From: a virus
DNA: 64,000 nucleotides
Strand: one strand, 5' to 3'
Virus record (IMG/VR): IMGVR_UViG_3300046168_000070
Location: 1-64,000 of that record
The notes below the pieces were generated by a model that saw only the letters and a program-made list of their open reading frames with translations, was not told where the DNA came from and did no database searches. A program made the position numbers and the translations under genes. How positions within the stretch are numbered: the stretch's first letter is position 1; every line of letters begins with the position of its first letter. Positions 17,690-26,994 of the stretch are shown here, in pieces.

Positions 17690-18311
17690 ATTTAATAAAA
17701 AACAAAAATATATATATTTTGATTTCGAAACTTGTGGCTTAAATTTAGCCTCAAAAGAAAACAAACCTTGGCAGCTTGCGTTTATAGTATCCGATGGAAC
17801 TAAGATTGTTTCAGAAAAAGATTATTTAATCAAGTGGGACACTCTTGATATTTCTGATGGAGCTGCAAAAACAACAGGATTCTCTAGAACTAAATACAAC
17901 AAACTCTCTGTTGATCCAACAATGGTTCTCGATGAATTCGAGAAATACATCTATGACGATCAATATTTAATTATAGGGCACAATATACTAGGCTTTGATG
18001 TTTATATACATAATATATTCAGAAAACTACTAGGCAGAGATACAGACTATTCTTACATAAATAGATGCATAGATACATTATCTTTATCGAAAGCTAAATT
18101 AAAAGAAATTAAATTTGACAAAAATCAAACTTTAATTAATTGGCAATACAGATTAAACTCTTTTAGAGAAAGAGGAATGAAGTGTAGCTTAAAAGTTATG
18201 TGCAAATTGTACGATATACCCTTTGACGAATCAAAACTGCATGATGCATTATATGATATCAGAATCAACAAACTATTATTCGAGAAATTATTATGGCAAA
18301 TAGATATTTAA
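17670..18311 (+). CDS. dnaQ: DEDDh 3'-5' exonuclease, DnaQ/epsilon-like
   Basis: 213 residues from ATG 17670; the frame opens earlier at 17568, but the extra residues lie inside the PHP gene and look unstructured. Exo I is YFDFETCGLN (DFET about 18-21), Exo II is IGHNILGFDVYIHN (about 102-115) and Exo III is LHDALYDIR (H-x4-D, about 189-196). This is the full DEDDh set. Expected role is proofreading for the split PolIII. It overlaps the PHP gene at its start and the catalytic-subunit gene by 19 nt at its end. Confidence 0.88.
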   Translation: MTDKLLRFNKKQKYIYFDFETCGLNLASKENKPWQLAFIVSDGTKIVSEKDYLIKWDTLDISDGAAKTTGFSRTKYNKLSVDPTMVLDEFEKYIYDDQYLIIGHNILGFDVYIHNIFRKLLGRDTDYSYINRCIDTLSLSKAKLKEIKFDKNQTLINWQYRLNSFRERGMKCSLKVMCKLYDIPFDESKLHDALYDIRINKLLFEKLLWQIDI

Positions 18312-20869
18312 AATTTAAAGAAAACTTTTCCAACTACGATGACTGTATTGATCCAGGAGTAAAACTCCCCGAGATCAATATCACTTTGAAACAAAAAAAA
18401 GAGCTTAAATGTAAACCTGACTGTTCAAACCTAGACTACCTTAAAGCTTTGTGCTGGAAGGGGGTCAGGGACAAAGGTGTAGACAAACTCAAGAACAAGC
18501 AAGACTATTATGACAGAGCTAAAACAGAGTTAGAAATTCTAGACAAGCTTGGGTTCGTTGATTACATTTTATTAAATTGGGACATTCTTAATTATTGTCA
18601 CGAAAACGATATCCCAACAGGCCCAGGCAGAGGGTCGGCTGCAGGATCTTTGGTTCTTTTTTTAATCAGAGTAACTAATATTGATCCTGTTAAATATGAT
18701 TTATTTTTTGAGAGGTTTGTAAGTGAGAGTCGAGCTAAGAAAATTGAAAAAAATGGAGTCACGTATTTAGATGGCAGCTTATTAGCAGATATTGATAATG
18801 ATATTTCCTACGAAAGAAGAAAAGACGTTATTTCTTATATAGAAAACAGATTCCCAGGCAGAACCGCTAAGATTTTAACACTAAATACATTAAGCGGAAA
18901 ACTTTGTATTAAAGAATGTGGCAAAATTGTAAAAGAATTATCCGAACAAGACGTAAATTTAGTTAGCTCTTATATACCTAAAAGATTTGGCGAAGTAGCT
19001 CCTTTAAGAGATGCCTATAATGAATCTCAAAAATTTAAAGAATGGGTAGATTCTAATGAAAAAATATTCAAAATTGCAAAGAAAATAGAAGGTTTAAATA
19101 AAAATACTGGAGTCCATCCTTCAGGTATAGCAATTTGCCATCAAGATATTAGTAGAGCTTGTCCCATCCAAAAGACTAATGACGGAGCTCTTGTTACAGG
19201 ATATGATATGAATTGGGTGGCAGAGTTAATGGTTAAATTCGATATCTTAGGATTGAGAACACTGACAGTTATTCATGACACTTGTAAGCAGTTAAATATT
19301 TCCCCAGAAAGTATTGATCTAAATTCAAAAGCAATTTTTAAACCACTCAAGAATCTAGAAAACCCACATGGCTTATTTCAAATCGAAGCCGACACAAACT
19401 TTCGGGTGTGTAGAAAAATTAAGCCCTCAAGCCTAGAGGAGCTCAGTGCTGTTGTTGCCATTGCTCGTCCAGGAGCTCTAGAGTTCATGGATAATTATTC
19501 GGACTATACTCGAACAGGTGACTTTCAAAGTGTTCATCCATTTTTTGATGAAGTATTGAATTATACAGGCGGTATACCTCTTTACCAAGAACAATTAATG
19601 AAAATGGCCGTTAAAGTCGGATTCACTCTTGATGAAGCAGAGCAGCTAAGGAGAATAGTTGGAAAAAAGAAAGTTAAAGAGATGCCTCAATGGAAGTCTA
19701 AAATTTCAGAAAAAATTCGAGAGAAGAATTTAGATGAAGAAATTGGAGAAGTTTTGTGGAAGGTCGCAGAAGATAGTGCAAATTACTCTTTTAATAAATC
19801 TCATTCTATATCCTATGCAACTCTTGCAGCATGGACAGTTTATTTAAAATTTAAGCACCCAAAACAATTCTTCTTAAGCCTTTTAAAGATGACGGAATAC
19901 GAACCATCTCCACAAGAAGAAATAAGTAAAGTTTCTAGAGAATTAAGCTTTTTCAACATACAACTTTTACAACCTGATTTAATAAGATCAAATATGGAAT
20001 TCTCTATAGAGAAAGATAATATAAGATTTGGATTAAATAGTATTAAAGGGGTAAGTAATAAGTCTTTAGCTAATATCAACTCTTTCATTAAAGAAAACGA
20101 AAATACTTCTAATAAGTTTGAGTTATTTTTATGCGCAAAAGAATGCGGAATTAATATTGGAATATTATGTGGTTTAATCCAGGCAGGGGCTTTGCATACA
20201 GAAAATAAATCCAGAGCTCGCACAGTACTTGAAGCACAAGCCTTCAATATTTTAACAGATAGAGAAAAGCGTTTATTCACACAAATCGGCTCTGACTTTG
20301 ATTACGACATACTAACTGCAGTATCAACATGTATATCAAAAAACCTCCTCGGAGACAATGGAAAACCAATTATGTCGGAAAAAAGATTTCAAACCTTTAA
20401 GACTAAACTATCTCCATATAAAGAGATTTATGAAAAAAACAAGTCTTACGAACAGTTTGCTAATTGGTATTTTGAAACAAAGTTGTTGGGTTACAGCTAT
20501 TCTACAACTCTACAAAAAGTATTCAGTACGGACAAAAACAGGTTTTACAACACCTATGAGCATTCAACTTTTCAAAAAGGCGAAAGAGTAAAAATGGTAT
20601 GTGTAGTAGAAGATGTTTTATCTGGAGTGAGTCGGAATGGAAATAAATATATCAAATTATCTTTACATGACGAAATCGGCTCAGTCCAAGCAATGATAGG
20701 TGATTTTAGAACTCCTAATTTAACTAAATATAAAGATTCTGGAGGAGTCACTCCTAAAAAAGATAATATTATTGTTATAGTAGGAGAAAAGAGTGATGAC
20801 ATAATATTTGTAGATCGAATGTCTATAATGGACGACAAGATTTACATGAAACTTAGTGATTTAAAATAG
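18293..20869 (+). CDS. dnaE: DNA polymerase III alpha, catalytic part
   Basis: 858 residues lacking a PHP domain. Fingers and palm features are clear: GPGRGSAAGSLV (about 109-120), ADIDNDISYERR with the catalytic D-x-D (about 166-170), the HPSGIAIC motif, and KFDILGLRT carrying the third Asp (about 315). ARPGALEF, then LYQEQLMKMAVKV, LRRIVGKKK and FNKSHSISYA follow. A C-terminal OB domain is seen at about 766-815 (GERVKMVCVVEDVLSG). Replicative polymerase of the phage; the N-terminal PHP part is a separate gene upstream. No clear beta-clamp-binding motif was identified. It ends 23 nt before the ClpC-like gene. Confidence 0.92.
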   Translation: MANRYLKFKENFSNYDDCIDPGVKLPEINITLKQKKELKCKPDCSNLDYLKALCWKGVRDKGVDKLKNKQDYYDRAKTELEILDKLGFVDYILLNWDILNYCHENDIPTGPGRGSAAGSLVLFLIRVTNIDPVKYDLFFERFVSESRAKKIEKNGVTYLDGSLLADIDNDISYERRKDVISYIENRFPGRTAKILTLNTLSGKLCIKECGKIVKELSEQDVNLVSSYIPKRFGEVAPLRDAYNESQKFKEWVDSNEKIFKIAKKIEGLNKNTGVHPSGIAICHQDISRACPIQKTNDGALVTGYDMNWVAELMVKFDILGLRTLTVIHDTCKQLNISPESIDLNSKAIFKPLKNLENPHGLFQIEADTNFRVCRKIKPSSLEELSAVVAIARPGALEFMDNYSDYTRTGDFQSVHPFFDEVLNYTGGIPLYQEQLMKMAVKVGFTLDEAEQLRRIVGKKKVKEMPQWKSKISEKIREKNLDEEIGEVLWKVAEDSANYSFNKSHSISYATLAAWTVYLKFKHPKQFFLSLLKMTEYEPSPQEEISKVSRELSFFNIQLLQPDLIRSNMEFSIEKDNIRFGLNSIKGVSNKSLANINSFIKENENTSNKFELFLCAKECGINIGILCGLIQAGALHTENKSRARTVLEAQAFNILTDREKRLFTQIGSDFDYDILTAVSTCISKNLLGDNGKPIMSEKRFQTFKTKLSPYKEIYEKNKSYEQFANWYFETKLLGYSYSTTLQKVFSTDKNRFYNTYEHSTFQKGERVKMVCVVEDVLSGVSRNGNKYIKLSLHDEIGSVQAMIGDFRTPNLTKYKDSGGVTPKKDNIIVIVGEKSDDIIFVDRMSIMDDKIYMKLSDLK

Positions 20870-20871
20870 AG

Positions 20872-20877
20872 TGTAAT
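20872..20877 (+). promoter_or_regulatory. Class B motif, with TATAAT, before ClpC-like gene
   Basis: AGTGTAAT ends 15 nt before ATG 20893. A TATAAT at 20880-20885 lies 7 nt before the ATG but has no -35 at the right distance. Either element could be used. Confidence 0.5.
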
Positions 20878-20892
20878 ATATAATAATATATC

Positions 20893-23340
20893 ATGAACGC
20901 AGAACCCCAAGCTAATTTTACGCCAAGATGCCAAGCCATCATAAATGAATCTAAAAAATTATGCTCTAAACTAAGGCATGATTCAGTAGAGCCAATTCAT
21001 TTATTTTCTTGTATTCTTAGTAATCAATTTAGCGTAATACCTGATTTATTGGCTACTTATTCTATTAGCATTGACGAAGCTATTACCTGTGTTTCGGCAA
21101 ATCTTCAAAAAGTAAAACCAATAGATAGGAATAGCACTTTCAATATACATTTCTCCAAAGACTGTAAAGAGGTTATATTTTCAGCTATTGAAATTTCAGA
21201 GCAGCTGTTGCATCCTTATGTTGGGGTAGAGCACTTATTAATATCAATACTAGAGCAAAAAGACCCCCTAACTTCTGCAGTTTTAGAATCTCTTGAAATT
21301 AACTATAAAGAGTTTCACGTTCTTTTACATAATCAGTTATTTTTAGCCTCAGGAGTTGATAATATCGGATGGAGCCCTAGTCAATCATCAGTTAACCAAG
21401 AAAGCTCTGCAAGCGCCAAGCATAAATCCCAATCATCCTATCCCGCAATTGAGAAATATTGTAAAAATTTAAATAAAGTTGCAGAACAAGATGGGTTCGC
21501 TAAGTTAGTTAGTAAAGATGCAGAACTTAAAGTTCTATGTGAAATACTTTGTAGAAAAAATAAAAATAATCCTATACTGCTAGGAGAGCCAGGGGTTGGT
21601 AAAACTGCCATTATTGAAGGTTTAGCTTCGTCAATAGTAAATCAAACTTGCCCAAATATTCTATTAAATAAAAGTATATTTTCCCTAGATCTAGGGCTGT
21701 TAGTCGCTGGCACAAAGTACAGAGGTCAATTTGAAGAACGTCTCAAAAAATTATTAAATGAGTTTAAGAATTTCAAAAACTCTATCTTATTTATAGATGA
21801 AATACACACTATTATCGGGGCAGGTGGTGCAGAAGGATCAATGGATGCCTGTAACATACTAAAGCCAGCCTTAGCTAGGGGCGAAGTCTCTTGCATCGGG
21901 GCCACCACTTTGTCTGAATACAAAAAAACTATCAGGAAAGATGGAGCTCTGTCTAGAAGATTTCATCCTATTAAAGTAAATGAGCCTTCCACAGAAGAGA
22001 CTCTTAAAATCCTCAAAGGCATTAGCCCGTTCTACGAAAAATACCACAAAGTTAAGTACCGAGATGAAGCTTTAACTTATTGCGTTAACCTAGCCGAAAA
22101 ATATGTAAATGAAGGAAATTTTCCAGACAAGGCTATAGATATTCTAGATCATGCAGGATCAAAATGTAAAATTAAAAACTTCAATATACCTGACGCTATA
22201 AAAGACTTAGAAAAAACTATATCAGAGAGAATAGATTCCACCTCCTATCTCCATAATGGATCTATGACAGGAGACCTTGAAGAACTTTTCGAAAAGTATG
22301 AGTCAATGCTGAAAGAGTGGGACAAAGATTATGAAAAAAATTTACCTATAATTTCTAAAAAAGAAATACTTGATATAGTTTCTGAAAAGTGCAATGTATC
22401 AATAAAAGATATGGATGAATCTACCGTAGAAAAAGCTAAATCATTAAATAGGTTTTTGTCCAGGAAATTAATTAACCAGAAAGATGCAATAAAATCTTTG
22501 TCTAATTGCTTAAAGCGTAATTTATGTGGGTTAAAAGAGCCCAATAAACCTTTGGGATCATTTTTATTTTTAGGGTCTACAGGAGTGGGTAAAACTTATC
22601 TTTCAAAACTTCTTTCATCTCACTTATTTCAATCAAAAGATTCTTTTATTTCGATAGATATGTCAGAATACTCTGAAAAAAATTCAATATCTAAATTTAT
22701 AGGATCAGCTCCTGGTTATGTAGGCTATGAAGAAGGAGGAGGGCTAGTTGAAAAATTGAGAGCAAACCCTCATGCAGTTGTTCTTTTTGACGAGATAGAA
22801 AAAGCTCATCCCGATGTCTTGAATATCCTATTGCAAATTCTAGAAGAGGGATCTTTAACTGATAATACTGGATATTCTGCAGATTTCTCGAAGTCTATTG
22901 TTATTGCGACTAGCAATATCGGCTCTGAAAAAATAATAGAAAATAAATCATTAGGTTTTATGTCTTCTCCAGAAAGTGCAGAGTCTTTGGCTATTAAAGA
23001 TTTAGAAAAATCAATGAGGCCAGAACTAATCAATAGGTTCGATGAAATTATAGTATTCAATCAATTGAAGGACGATGACTTTAAATCAATTATAAATATA
23101 GAAATATCTAAAATTAAATCAATGCTTAAGCATTCTAAAATACAAATCAATGTAGACGAAAAAGCTTTAGAGTATTTATATAATTTAAATTTTGATAAAA
23201 AATATGGAGCAAGATTTATATCAAGAACATTAAAAAACGAGCTACAAAACCCTCTATCTGACTTTATACTTAAAAATTACCAACAAAAGAAAATCAATAT
23301 TACCACTACGAAAAATGGAAGAGGAATTAAACTATATTAA
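20893..23340 (+). CDS. ClpC-like AAA+ protein unfoldase
   Basis: 815 residues. A Clp-N double repeat comes first ([15 protein letters not shown] and later [14 protein letters not shown]). AAA-1 has Walker A GEPGVGKT (about 231) and Walker [10 protein letters not shown] (about 298). A short middle region follows, too short for a ClpB M-domain. AAA-2 has GSTGVGKT (about 561) and [12 protein letters not shown] (about 629). An LGF tripeptide at about 687 in NKSLGFMSS sits where ClpA/ClpC carry the ClpP-docking loop. So it probably feeds substrates to host ClpP rather than disaggregating like ClpB. The overlap with the next gene suggests joint function. Compare the phage tmRNA at 29003. Confidence 0.85.
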   Translation: MNAEPQANFTPRCQAIINESKKLCSKLRHDSVEPIHLFSCILSNQFSVIPDLLATYSISIDEAITCVSANLQKVKPIDRNSTFNIHFSKDCKEVIFSAIEISEQLLHPYVGVEHLLISILEQKDPLTSAVLESLEINYKEFHVLLHNQLFLASGVDNIGWSPSQSSVNQESSASAKHKSQSSYPAIEKYCKNLNKVAEQDGFAKLVSKDAELKVLCEILCRKNKNNPILLGEPGVGKTAIIEGLASSIVNQTCPNILLNKSIFSLDLGLLVAGTKYRGQFEERLKKLLNEFKNFKNSILFIDEIHTIIGAGGAEGSMDACNILKPALARGEVSCIGATTLSEYKKTIRKDGALSRRFHPIKVNEPSTEETLKILKGISPFYEKYHKVKYRDEALTYCVNLAEKYVNEGNFPDKAIDILDHAGSKCKIKNFNIPDAIKDLEKTISERIDSTSYLHNGSMTGDLEELFEKYESMLKEWDKDYEKNLPIISKKEILDIVSEKCNVSIKDMDESTVEKAKSLNRFLSRKLINQKDAIKSLSNCLKRNLCGLKEPNKPLGSFLFLGSTGVGKTYLSKLLSSHLFQSKDSFISIDMSEYSEKNSISKFIGSAPGYVGYEEGGGLVEKLRANPHAVVLFDEIEKAHPDVLNILLQILEEGSLTDNTGYSADFSKSIVIATSNIGSEKIIENKSLGFMSSPESAESLAIKDLEKSMRPELINRFDEIIVFNQLKDDDFKSIINIEISKIKSMLKHSKIQINVDEKALEYLYNLNFDKKYGARFISRTLKNELQNPLSDFILKNYQQKKINITTTKNGRGIKLY

Positions 23341-24472
23341 AACATTTCAAGAGGAGTATGAACCAGACTCCCATAATTTTGTAAATGAATATTTCGAAAT
23401 ATTTAAGTCAAACTTTGAAAATAACGAGCTACCTAAAGAAATTAGATTTTTAGACGAACAAGGTTTCAGAATTTCTGCGCCTACCACCAATAAAACTTAT
23501 CTTACAGTTTTCTTTTCGAAACCCGAAAAACCTTCATATCTGGGTAAATTTTCCCTAGTATCAGATGGGGCAGATATTAAAAAAGAATCAGTTATATTAA
23601 AAAGTCTTAAAGATTTAGATGTTTCTCCTGAACTTTTATACTATGGAGAACTACAAAATGGCTCTGACGTAAATTTTTTGTTTACTACCGTAGAAGGTGT
23701 TAATAACAATTTAAATGGAACAAATCCTGATTTTTGGTGGGCAAATCATAAAGAAATTTTACTAGAGAGATTACTATTACTGCACAAACTAAAAAATAAC
23801 ATATCCGTTTCGCGGTATGAAGATATTTTTATTTCCGATTTTTTCGAAAACGTTTTGTTTGAAGAAGAAAATTTATTTGATTTTGTTTTTCAGTCAGACT
23901 CGGATCCCGCTTTTTATGATTTCATTTTAAAATGTAAAGATAGCTGCTTGGATATATGTTCGAAATTAGATAAGAAGGAATTTGTTCTGTGCCATAATAA
24001 TTTATGCAAGTCTTCTGTTTTGTTTGAGCCAAACTCAAAAGAGAAATTTAAATTTATAAATTTTCATAAATCGATAATAGCTCCTCCTGCTATTGATTTA
24101 CTGTCAATATATCACAGGCTATCTCTAGAAGAAGATGACTACCATAGTAGCTTCTCAAGAGATAGCTTCTCTGAAATTAAAAAAGTTTATGAAAAAATTG
24201 CTGGAGTTGAAATTGACTTTTCTGTTGATATTAGGTTCTTAAATACAGTTCAAAGAATTTTATTACTCATTTATGAAAATAATTTTCCGCCAGTCGCCTT
24301 ATTTCAATCAAATGCATTGTTAAAATTCCGATCTAGAAGCTCTGAATTAAAATACCTCAAGGACAGGTTTTTAAATATTATTCAATCTCCAGAATTTTCT
24401 CATAAAAAACAATTTGAATATATTCAAAACGCGGACGATATCCCTCTGCAAGAATTACTTTTATACGGTTAA
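23315..24472 (+). CDS. Degenerate aminoglycoside-phosphotransferase-fold protein
   Basis: 385 residues. The C-lobe carries the shape of the APH/choline-kinase family: LCHNNLCKSSVLFE (about 225-238) at the place of HGDLHxxN, and FINFHKSIIAPPAIDLLSIY (about 247-266) at the place of the DFG-like IDF..A..G.P..DLA. In both motifs the catalytic residues are changed (Asp to Asn, Asn to Ser, Asp to Asn), which predicts a pseudokinase. The N-lobe is weakly conserved. It overlaps the ClpC-like gene by 26 nt, so an adaptor or regulator role for the unfoldase is a reasonable guess. Sugar or lipid kinase activity seems unlikely. Confidence 0.55.
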   Translation: MEEELNYIKTFQEEYEPDSHNFVNEYFEIFKSNFENNELPKEIRFLDEQGFRISAPTTNKTYLTVFFSKPEKPSYLGKFSLVSDGADIKKESVILKSLKDLDVSPELLYYGELQNGSDVNFLFTTVEGVNNNLNGTNPDFWWANHKEILLERLLLLHKLKNNISVSRYEDIFISDFFENVLFEEENLFDFVFQSDSDPAFYDFILKCKDSCLDICSKLDKKEFVLCHNNLCKSSVLFEPNSKEKFKFINFHKSIIAPPAIDLLSIYHRLSLEEDDYHSSFSRDSFSEIKKVYEKIAGVEIDFSVDIRFLNTVQRILLLIYENNFPPVALFQSNALLKFRSRSSELKYLKDRFLNIIQSPEFSHKKQFEYIQNADDIPLQELLLYG

Positions 24473-24479
24473 TTATGTA

Positions 24480-24507
24480 TTGAATTTTTTATATTTCTAT
24501 ATATAAT
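24480..24507 (+). promoter_or_regulatory. Class A promoter for SSB-like gene
   Basis: TTGAAT (24480-24485), 16-nt spacer, TATAAT (24502-24507), then 5 nt to ATG 24513. Confidence 0.7.
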
Positions 24508-24512
24508 AATTC

Positions 24513-25082
24513 ATGAGCATAGCCCTTTATAAACCAAACAGTAAAAATACTGGAACTGCAGTTAATTTAAGAATTGGCTCAGGCAAATATAATGTACCTG
24601 CCCTTTACATAGGCGCAATTCAACAGCATAGCTGGGACGACTCTAGAAAGCTAGGCTCTTTTAGCGAGAATGCAAAAAACCCTGACAAAACAATCAATAT
24701 TAAGTTAAACGAATTTGAGTGTGGCGAAATCTTAAACTCAATAAAGGATCGGGTGGAGTATTCAACTTTTCATAAATTTGATGATAACCAAACAGTGATT
24801 AAATTCACACCATGGGACAAGCAAAGAAAAATTTCTAAATACAATCCTAAAAGCAAAACTTTCGATGAAACAAGCGTTACAGTAAGCGCCTTCGGTTTAA
24901 CAATTACAAGAAATGGGAATCAAAGTTTTAAAATTTCAATTGAGCCAGGAGAAGTTAGGGTAATTGAAGAGTTTTTAAAAAATTATTTGATTGATTTCTT
25001 TAAATCAAAAGCAGAAAATTTAGATAAAAATAAATCATCCGCTACTCCAACTGAAAATTTATCTGAAGATCCTCCTTTTTAA
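24513..25082 (+). CDS. Probable single-stranded DNA-binding protein
   Basis: 189 residues. It starts with a beta-rich block (ALYKPNSKNTGTAVNLRIG, LYIGAIQQHSW), with further strands to about 150. It then has a disordered Lys/Asn/Ser/Thr linker and the acidic tip LSEDPPF, closely like the protein-docking tail of bacterial and phage SSB proteins (acidic residues then Pro-Phe). The body does not look like a standard OB-fold SSB that I can recognise by name. Own class A promoter, so early. Its stop overlaps the ATG of the glycosyltransferase gene (TAATG). Confidence 0.55.
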   Translation: MSIALYKPNSKNTGTAVNLRIGSGKYNVPALYIGAIQQHSWDDSRKLGSFSENAKNPDKTINIKLNEFECGEILNSIKDRVEYSTFHKFDDNQTVIKFTPWDKQRKISKYNPKSKTFDETSVTVSAFGLTITRNGNQSFKISIEPGEVRVIEEFLKNYLIDFFKSKAENLDKNKSSATPTENLSEDPPF

Positions 25083-25750
25083 TGAAGAAAGTTCTAATTC
25101 ACAGCAATCACTCAAAAGCCTTTACAGGTTTCGGCAAACATACTAAAAATTTATTAATCTTTTTGCAAAAGACAGGTAAGTATGAATTAATAGAGTTTGC
25201 TAACGGTAGAAAGTGGTCAGACCCTACTTTATCTAAAATGCCATGGAAAACATATGGCTCTGCGCCTGATAGCGATATAGCTACTCAAAAAGCCTCAAGA
25301 GACCCCAAGTTAAAACGTCAACTAGGTTACGGGGGCATCATGATAGACGAAGTTATAGAAAAAGAAAAACCTGATGTTTACATAGGGATAGAAGATATAT
25401 GGGCCTTTAGTGGCTACTGGGAAAAGCCTTGGTGGGATAAAATTAATCATGCAGTTTGGACAACCCTTGACAGTTTACCTATTCTACCTGAAGCAGTTAG
25501 CGCTGCTCCTAGAATTAAAAACTATTTTGTTTGGGCTTCTTTTGCGGAAAAGGCTATGAAAGAGCTTGGGCACGGTCACGTCAAAATGATAAGAGGTTCT
25601 TTAGAAACAAATCAATTTTTTAAATTAAATAAAAATGATAAGCTAAAACTAAGGTCTGCATTCGGTATAGACGAAAAAGAATTCATTATAGGCTTTGTAT
25701 TTAGAAACCAACTCCGCAAAAGCGTTCCCAATCTATTAGATGGTTTTTAA
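25082..25750 (+). CDS. Glycosyltransferase GT4-type, N-terminal part (frame-broken)
   Basis: 222 residues forming the N-terminal Rossmann-like lobe of a GT-B glycosyltransferase: HSNHSKAFTGFGKHTKNLL (about 7-25), PDVYIGIEDIWAFSGYW, then the linker VKMIRGSLETNQFF and FGIDEKEFIIGFVFRNQLRK (about 199-218). The frame ends at VPNLLDGF-stop exactly where the second lobe should start; the continuation KIFRDKNPESKAKLLLHTNW is in the +1 frame. This is either an extra T in a T5 run or a recoding site. It may act on cell-surface or virion glycans. Confidence 0.75.
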   Translation: MKKVLIHSNHSKAFTGFGKHTKNLLIFLQKTGKYELIEFANGRKWSDPTLSKMPWKTYGSAPDSDIATQKASRDPKLKRQLGYGGIMIDEVIEKEKPDVYIGIEDIWAFSGYWEKPWWDKINHAVWTTLDSLPILPEAVSAAPRIKNYFVWASFAEKAMKELGHGHVKMIRGSLETNQFFKLNKNDKLKLRSAFGIDEKEFIIGFVFRNQLRKSVPNLLDGF

Positions 25751-25752
25751 AA
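25739..25752 (+). other. Frame break in glycosyltransferase (ggt ttt taa aat)
   Basis: The zero frame reads GGT TTT TAA; skipping one T gives TTT AAA ATA TTC and restores the GT4 fold. Phe-tRNA could re-pair perfectly after a +1 slip at the UAA. An extra T in the homopolymer is the simpler reading. An internal ATG at 25740 could also restart translation. Confidence 0.65.
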
Positions 25753-26993
25753 TATTCAGAGATAAAAATCCTGAATCCAAAGCTAAGCTTTTACTGCACA
25801 CAAACTGGTCAGAAGGCTGGGACATTCCTAGGCTTTTAAAAGAGAAGGAAATAGACCCATCATTAGTTTTAACCACTTACTATTGCTCTAAATGTAAAAA
25901 TTATGAAGTCAAAACATTTGTAGGTCAACAACAAAATTGTAAGTTTTGTGGTTCAGAAAAAACACAAAATACTACTAGTGTTAATGCTGGTGTGTCAGAA
26001 GATCAATTAAATCAAGTTTATAATTTAATGGATGTCTATTGTCACCCTTTTACATCTGGCGGGCAAGAGATTCCGATTCAAGAAGCTAAATTAACTGAAT
26101 TAATTACTTTAGTAACTAACTATAGTTGCGGGGAAGACTGTTGTACTGAAGAAAGTGGAGGTTTGCCACTCAACTGGAAAGAATATCGAGAGCCTGGCAC
26201 ACAATTTATTAAAGCTACCACAGATCCTTTCAGTATTTATAAACAATTAAATAAAGTTTATAAAATGAATGAAAAAGACTTAGAGCAAAAAGGTAAAATT
26301 GCCCGTGAGTTTGTCTTAAAAAACTTTTCAATAGAAGTCATAGGAAGGCAAGTAGAAGAGTTTATTGATTCTTGTCCTGAAATTGAATATAATTTTGACA
26401 TCAAGCCTCATAACAAAAAAAGAAACAACAATTATCCATTACAAAAAATAGAAGATAATCTAGAATGGCTTATAGATCTCTATAAAAATATTTTAATAAG
26501 AGATGTTGATGAAAACGATGACGGTATCAAGCATTGGATGGCAAAGATACAGCAGGGAGGCTCAAGAGAAAGTATTCACAACTACTTCATTTCGGTAGCA
26601 AATAAAGAAAACCAAGAAATTGTGGATTCTCTTGATAGGATCCTACGAGAAGATACTTCTAAAAAAATTGCTATAGTTGTAAATGAAAACGCTACAGAAA
26701 CATTTCTCTGCACATCCTTACTACCTTCAATAAAGAGACTGTACGCAGATCATAATATATATTTCTTTGCCCCTGAAAATAGCCTAGATATACTTAAGGG
26801 TAATCCTCATATATATAAAAGCCTACCCGTCTCGGAAGATCTTTTTGATTGTATTTCTCTGGAAAAGAAAAGGGAAGGCGAGAATTTCTTTGATGTAGTC
26901 TATTATCCATCAGATGCTTCTTCAGGAGCATTTCGTTATTGTCATCAAGGAAGAGATAAAATAGAATATAAAACAGAATATGCACATACTTGA
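25740..26993 (+). CDS. GT4 C-lobe + DUF4214-like + start of GT9 domain
   Basis: 417 residues. The GT4 C-lobe includes a zinc-ribbon-like insert with CSKC (about 48) and CKFC (about 67) and the nucleotide-sugar site SGGQEIPIQEAKLTE (about 105-119). Residues about 240-290 (LIDLYKNILIRDVDENDDGI, KHWMAKIQQGGSRESI) match a DUF4214 helical unit. From about 310 a GT9/heptosyltransferase N-lobe begins (KIAIVVNENATETFLCTSLL). The frame stops at EYAHT, and the rest of GT9 is in the next frame. With 25082 and 26980 it would make one protein of about 1,000 residues. Confidence 0.7.
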   Translation: MVFKIFRDKNPESKAKLLLHTNWSEGWDIPRLLKEKEIDPSLVLTTYYCSKCKNYEVKTFVGQQQNCKFCGSEKTQNTTSVNAGVSEDQLNQVYNLMDVYCHPFTSGGQEIPIQEAKLTELITLVTNYSCGEDCCTEESGGLPLNWKEYREPGTQFIKATTDPFSIYKQLNKVYKMNEKDLEQKGKIAREFVLKNFSIEVIGRQVEEFIDSCPEIEYNFDIKPHNKKRNNNYPLQKIEDNLEWLIDLYKNILIRDVDENDDGIKHWMAKIQQGGSRESIHNYFISVANKENQEIVDSLDRILREDTSKKIAIVVNENATETFLCTSLLPSIKRLYADHNIYFFAPENSLDILKGNPHIYKSLPVSEDLFDCISLEKKREGENFFDVVYYPSDASSGAFRYCHQGRDKIEYKTEYAHT

Positions 26994-26994
26994 A
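26980..26994 (+). other. Frame break inside GT9 domain
   Basis: The zero frame ends GAATATGCACATACTTGA (EYAHT-stop). The +1 frame reads ATG CAC ATA CTT GAA CAC and continues the GT9 fold as HILEHFSLNCGI. One extra or two missing bases near 26987 explain it. It is the second break in the same long gene. Confidence 0.6.

Noticed and set aside
19840-20280. 146-aa minus-strand frame inside dnaE
   Set aside because: Lies fully inside a clear catalytic gene; no domain or upstream signal.
25735-25755. -1 programmed frameshift (slippery heptamer)
   Set aside because: The continuation is in the +1 frame; the -1 frame does not carry the GT4 fold.
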